Assembly: GCF_021130785.1 (NCBI RefSeq)
Contig: NC_060214.1
Coordinates: 6,256,001-6,320,000 of the forward strand
Reading direction: 5' to 3'
From: Homalodisca vitripennis
Lineage: Eukaryota > Arthropoda > Insecta > Hemiptera > Cicadellidae
DNA length: 64,000 bases
The notes under the pieces are model-generated. The model had not been told where the DNA came from. It did no database searches and saw only the letters and a list, made by a program, of their open reading frames with translations. The translations under genes were made by a program, and so were the position numbers. Shown piece after piece: positions 59,850 through 64,000 of the stretch. Positions within the stretch are counted from its first letter, which is position 1. Each line of letters begins with the position of its first letter.

Positions 59850-62800
59850 GTATGTTAATATTGTATAAGTTAATATAGATTGTATAGAGTTATTTTAATG
59901 AATGTATATATACATTAGCTTAGGCTTACGCCAGTGTGGAGGTTACAGTGGTTATCGCAAGATAACCGAATCAAGCAACGTCGAGCGTGACTGCGGCTTG
60001 GATGGGTGACCGCTGAGTAACCTATCCTTGCAAGCAGCTCGCCTGCCCGGCCATTGGTGGTGGGTGGTTCGTAAGTCACCTCTAAGGCGTTGGTCTCCAG
60101 GTTATGTGACTTCTTAGCCCTAACTTCGCCTGGTAAAATAGGACATTCTTTGCCTTACGCTTTTAATACGAAACTATTATCAGGCTGTAATCGCTTTAAT
60201 TGTTTCATTAAATAGGTTGATGGAATTATTCTTATTATTATATTAGACAACCATCACATTGCATTTTATGAAATATAAAATAATATTATATATGTAAATC
60301 AACTAGACAATTCGTTGATTTGTATTATTACTAATTATTTATTGTATTTTATAGTAGTTTAAACTAATAATTTTCAGATTTTCTGACGCAAGAATAAGTT
60401 GTAAACATAGTTATAGTACATATGTAATTTAAATTCCCGTATTTCGTTAACCTACAAGTATATGTACAAGGAAAGTTAAATATAGATGTGAATAATTTGC
60501 ATGTACGTATTAAGTTATCTATTAACACGTTCCCACATTACGCAATGTATTGTAAAACATGTGATTTATCAATTATTAGTATGTGCTTAATCTTAAAATC
60601 TTCTAGAAAATAAAAAATAAGAGAGACATACATGATAAAGATAAATATGGATACCAACGTCGATTTAATTGAGGATTAAATTTACCTCACTTCTCACTTC
60701 TGTGCTCAGGGAACTGGATTCACCCCAACTGGAACCTGCTACCCACTGATAGCTGCGGACAGGTAGCACCTGACGATGGTCTCAGGCCCAGGGTGCTCGG
60801 GGGAGTAGCTGTCGATATTGCCGAATATCCCTGGATGGCCTACGTCGAAGATGTTATTTCGAATGGTAGGTACATCTTTCTCCAACCAAAGTATATTTTC
60901 CTACTCAATATTGGAGTACCTATGTTGTTTGACGTTGTTGTTGATTGTATATTGTTGTTGTAGGCATAAATATACCGACAACACCTTAGCGCCTTAACGG
61001 TTTTCCTTTTGTACCTTACGCTATGTTGTTTTCTAAATCTGCTGTTGCCGTTTTTACAGACAGAGGTTTGTATTGTTTATTAGTCCACTAAGTCATTTGT
61101 ACTATCTGTGTTCGTGTCATCTTCACGTTAACGAAGCAACCATAAAACTATAAAACACTCAGGGTGGTTGAAATGAGACAACATCACTTGGCAGGTGTCT
61201 GCACAATGTGGCAACAGTGCAAATACTCATTACAGAGAACCAAGAAAGTGCTGACATCTAGTAGAAAGTACCAGAAATAATTTGTATTGTTATAGAAATG
61301 TTTCTTGTACAATTTATTTTCCAGAAACAGAATAACACAGGAACAAGATATCGCTGCGTAATATTACGTCAGTAGCTCACTTTTCCGCCATAGCTCTGAA
61401 CGTAATATTACGTCAGTAGCATACTTTTCCGCCATAACTCTGAACGTAATATTACGTCAGTAGCATACTTTTCCGCCATAACTCTGAACGTAATATTACG
61501 TCAGTAGCTCACTTTTCCGCCATAGCTCTGAACGTAATATTACGTCAGTAGCTCACTTTTCCGCCATAGCTCTGAACGTAATATTACGTCAGTAGCTCAC
61601 TTTTCCGCCATAGCTATGAACGTCAAAAACTGTTACGTGGTTAAAATAGACATCTATCTTAAATTATTTAATCATTTGTGTATTTAATCAAAACGTTGAT
61701 TCAGTGTGCATGATGGCATATGTCTGAGAATGCAGTCTGTGCAAACCGATTGATTACAAAACTGGATAACTGTTTTCTTCAAATACCCATTATACCCACT
61801 GTCGGACTTACAGATTTTGAGACCCTAGTCTAAGATTTTAGTGTGAGCCCCCTCTCGTCTTGTATTGTATAAATTTAAAACTATGCCTAAATATTTTACT
61901 TGTGATGACACATTATGAGATAGAATTGAAACACAACTTGTAGAATGAACAGCGTTACATTTATAACACTTTTCCATCAACACATGAAAAATAGAATTTT
62001 CATTTCTAAAACACTAATATGTATTTCCTTTCTATTTAAATTGATAATATTACTGGCAACCAAGATTTATACAGTTGTATGTGAATGTTTTAATATAATT
62101 AAATATTCAAATATTGTAGTTTGAATTTTCATATCAGTACTTTGTACTGATTTCCTTTAGGAAACAGTTATATAGTATTGGTGTGGGCTAATAACAGTAT
62201 TATGTATACATACTTTTTATACGTACAAATGAGACTTGTACAATATAATTTAGTATGAATGGCCAATACGTATTGTTTAAGGTTAACAAATATGCATACC
62301 CACTTTGTTTTGTTCAATTGATAAGAGCGCTCACTTATCCAATTAGGACTACTATCACTTTTAATAGTGGGTTCATAAATTCTTTGGTTTGCACTTATTA
62401 TAATTTCGTAAGGAAACATTGAAGCTTAAGTCATTGTAGTGTGTTTCCAATTTTATAATGATACTTTTATTTTAAAAAATATATAATTATTGATATTGTT
62501 TCAGGTAGCAATACAAAATCCATCCCTTGTGGCGGTTCTATCATCAGCGACAAGTACATCCTGACAGCAGCTCATTGCTTCATGCATAAAGAAATTAGCT
62601 CAGGGCAGTTTCTTAGAAAGAAGTAAGAACATTTTATTATTTTGAAAATTTGATTTGATAAATACGTAATTCTTCAGTTTAGCATTATTCTCAAGATAAG
62701 ATTTTGAGCTCATATTGTAAACACTTAAGTACCACTATTAGTGCATGCACTAGTTGTTTTAAAACTAGTTGACTTCACTCTGTTATTACTGTTTGAATAA

Positions 62801-63495
62801 CCGCATATCAGTCAACTGTTGGATAATGCATTAGCACATTATTTTAATACATTGCACATTTGAATTTAATTATTTACTCAAAACAAAAACGATTTTATTA
62901 AAATTTTTTTGCAATAGATTGAATTTTGTGAAGATATGGATTATGTGTTAAAAGGATAAAGCACAACGAGAGAAAATATCTGTAATCGTGTTATCCTTTC
63001 AAATCAACCACTGGAAATAAGGACTTTTAAATAAATTAAACTTTTGTTCTTATCTAAGCTTTTCTGTTGTGCCCGAAGGCATGATAGGATGATATCTATT
63101 TCTTAGTCCATTTTGTCACACTATCAAAAACAACATTGGAGATGAATTTTAATTAAAAATATAATTTGGCGTTTTAAGTCACTCAATTAATTACGCAAAT
63201 TTCGAGCACACAGTAGACGTTCAAACGTTATTTAATATCACAACCAAATATCAATCCAGGAGCCAAAGCGTGTAAAATTTATGTTTTTTTCACAGAACAA
63301 ATGTTATGCTCGGAGAGCACGCTGTGAGCCATTTCAGTTACTGCGTTTCTCACCGATGTGCCTCTCCACCTGTGAAAGTAACGGCTGATAGATTGTACGT
63401 CCATCCAGAATACACTGAAGTAAATCCTCTAACAGGAGTCTATAGCGACAACGACATTGCACTAGTCCGTTTAGAACACCCTATAACATTCACTG
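59777..63495 (+). CDS. Serine protease copy 4 (S1A), exons 1-4, runs off the window
   Basis: Exons are 59,777-59,849 (signal peptide MRVGTLFTVLATHLTLGVCL and FDQP), 60,710-60,865 (RNWIHPNWNLLPTDSCGQVA, RPR|VLGG), 62,505-62,622 (PCGGSIISDKYILTAAHC) and 63,296-63,495 (LGEHAVSHFSYCVSHRC, SDNDIALVRLEHPITFT). All junctions are GT-AG and keep one frame (547 bp, 182 codons). Exons 5 and 6 should lie past 64,000, because intron 4 already contains the (TAAA)n-tailed insertion seen in copy 1. The propeptide is only about 25-30 residues long with a single Cys and no CLIP domain. This is the only copy whose signal exon joins exon 2 in frame, so it is a candidate active gene. Its sequence is closest to copy 1. 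Confidence 0.85.
59922..60246 (+). mobile_element. 5S-rRNA-derived SINE (SINE3-like), intron 1 of copy 4
   Basis: The head (about 59,932-60,017) follows 5S rRNA: 'gcttacgcc', then 'gataaccgaatcaagcaacg tcgagcg' and 'ggcttggatgggtgaccgct', corresponding to the internal Pol III promoter (A box, intermediate element, C box). It then departs from 5S into a ~230-bp body ending in an AT-rich tail (attcttattattatatta). Reverse-oriented orthologues lie in intron 1 of copies 2 and 3 and, truncated, copy 1. Confidence 0.8.
60710..60865 (+). CDS. Protease copy 4, exon 2 (linker and activation site)
   Basis: 156 bp. The activation peptide ends DDGLRPR and the mature chain starts VLGGVAVDIAEYPWMAYVED. 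Confidence 0.87.
61357..61623. repeat. 44-bp minisatellite, ~6 units, intron 2 of copy 4
   Basis: Inverted-orientation counterpart of the other three arrays. Two adjacent units share 'gtagcatac..ccgccataac', which suggests local unit duplication. Confidence 0.9.
62505..62622 (+). CDS. Protease copy 4, exon 3 (catalytic His)
   Basis: 118 bp, in frame. GSNTKSIPCGGSIISDKYIL, then TAAHCFMHKEISSGQFLRK. Confidence 0.87.
63296..63495 (+). CDS. Protease copy 4, exon 4 (catalytic Asp)
   Basis: 200 bp in frame, ending PITFT before the donor GTAAAACT. Confidence 0.87.
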
Positions 63496-63811
63496 GTAAA
63501 ACTATATTTTAGTCTTACTAATAGTCTCTATAACTTTCTTTTACCAAAATTCAGTATCACTGAGTTTTATTTAGTTGATACAATCAAGATTTCCCGGTTC
63601 CCCCCAAATGTTGATTTTTTTCAATAATTTGTTTACTAAGCGATAATTAATTATTACTGACATGTACTGCTGAAAGTTTGGCCTCTACAAAGAAACAGGT
63701 CAAGAACGTTTGAAGGAACACACTGGGGCCTTACTCTCTGTCCACTACGGGAAAATATCAGTTGTCTGGATTCTCCAAAATTTTTTCCTGGCTACGTTCT
63801 TGGTCTTCTGC

Positions 63812-64000
63812 TATTTATTTATTTATTTAACTTCCAACGGTCAAAAGACCAATTTACAACGTGTTACAGTTTTACAAAGTTTCTCAAGATGACTAATACT
63901 TATACACACAAAGGGCCAAGCCAAACATGCAACGGAATTTAAAACTTAAAAAAAAAAACTTAAGGTATGAGAAGGGACAAGCCAAACATGCAACTGGACT
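63812..64000 (-). mobile_element. (TAAA)n-tailed retroelement 3' end, intron 4 of copy 4 (partial)
   Basis: Inverted match to 9,240-9,435. It begins at the ATTTATTTATTTATTT edge and is cut by the window end, with two of the three 'ccaagccaaacatgcaa' repeats visible. Confidence 0.75.

Noticed and set aside
59922..60035. A functional 5S rRNA gene
   Set aside because: The similarity covers only the internal promoter half. The 3' part is unrelated and the 5' stem cannot form.
11614..61623. CRISPR array interpretation of the 44-bp repeats
   Set aside because: Units are contiguous with no unique spacers, and the host is eukaryotic.

Overview
This window is eukaryotic, AT-rich genomic DNA, most likely from an insect (possibly a hemipteran; no species is claimed). 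The evidence is GT-AG introns splitting a secreted serine-protease gene, animal-type transposons, non-LTR retrotransposons with microsatellite tails, and a 5S-rRNA-derived SINE. There is no bacterial-style gene packing. Nearly all recognisable non-mobile coding sequence belongs to one small gene family.

Layout. 1-3,050: an old repeat field with a 226-bp segment that recurs inverted at 57,978-58,202, an ~85-bp degenerate repeat and a ~176-bp degenerate tandem repeat. ~3,060-18,842: duplication unit 1 with protease copy 1 (minus). Its intron 1 carries two back-to-back Tc1/mariner-superfamily transposons, and it ends at a (C15A)6 array. 18,945-35,756: unit 2 with protease copy 2 (minus). 35,757-~40,400: a nearly full-length but decayed CR1/Jockey-like LINE (minus), followed by ~500 bp of unrecognised DNA. 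40,897-~55,790: unit 3 with protease copy 3 (minus). 55,790-59,140: retrotransposon 3' ends, a 254-bp MITE-like element and microsatellites. ~59,140-64,000: unit 4, an inverted and window-truncated unit with protease copy 4 (plus).

The protease is an S1A (chymotrypsin-fold) enzyme with six exons: 1, signal peptide; 2, linker Cys plus the activation site RPR|VLGG; 3, His (TAAHC); 4, Asp (DNDIAL); 5, ICLP...AGWG; 6, Ser (GDSGGP). No CLIP domain is visible between the signal-peptide exon and the linker exon. Shared insertions and sequence pair copy 1 with copy 4 and copy 2 with copy 3. Copy 1 lacks exon 1 and has a frameshift in exon 6. Copy 2 has a frameshift and stop just before the catalytic Asp. 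Copy 3 is intact in exons 2-6 but its signal exon is out of frame. Copy 4 is intact for exons 1-4 and then leaves the window. Several of the lesions fall in poly-T runs, so assembly error competes with pseudogenisation.

The most interesting structural features are the recent three-direct-plus-one-inverted segmental duplication; a 44-bp intronic minisatellite with a perfect ACGTAATATTACGT palindrome, kept at 5-6 units in every copy; a 5S-derived SINE in intron 1 of every copy; two D-41-D transposons joined end to end; and an inverted-duplication/deletion scar unique to unit 2. I did not find a convincing undescribed multi-gene system.
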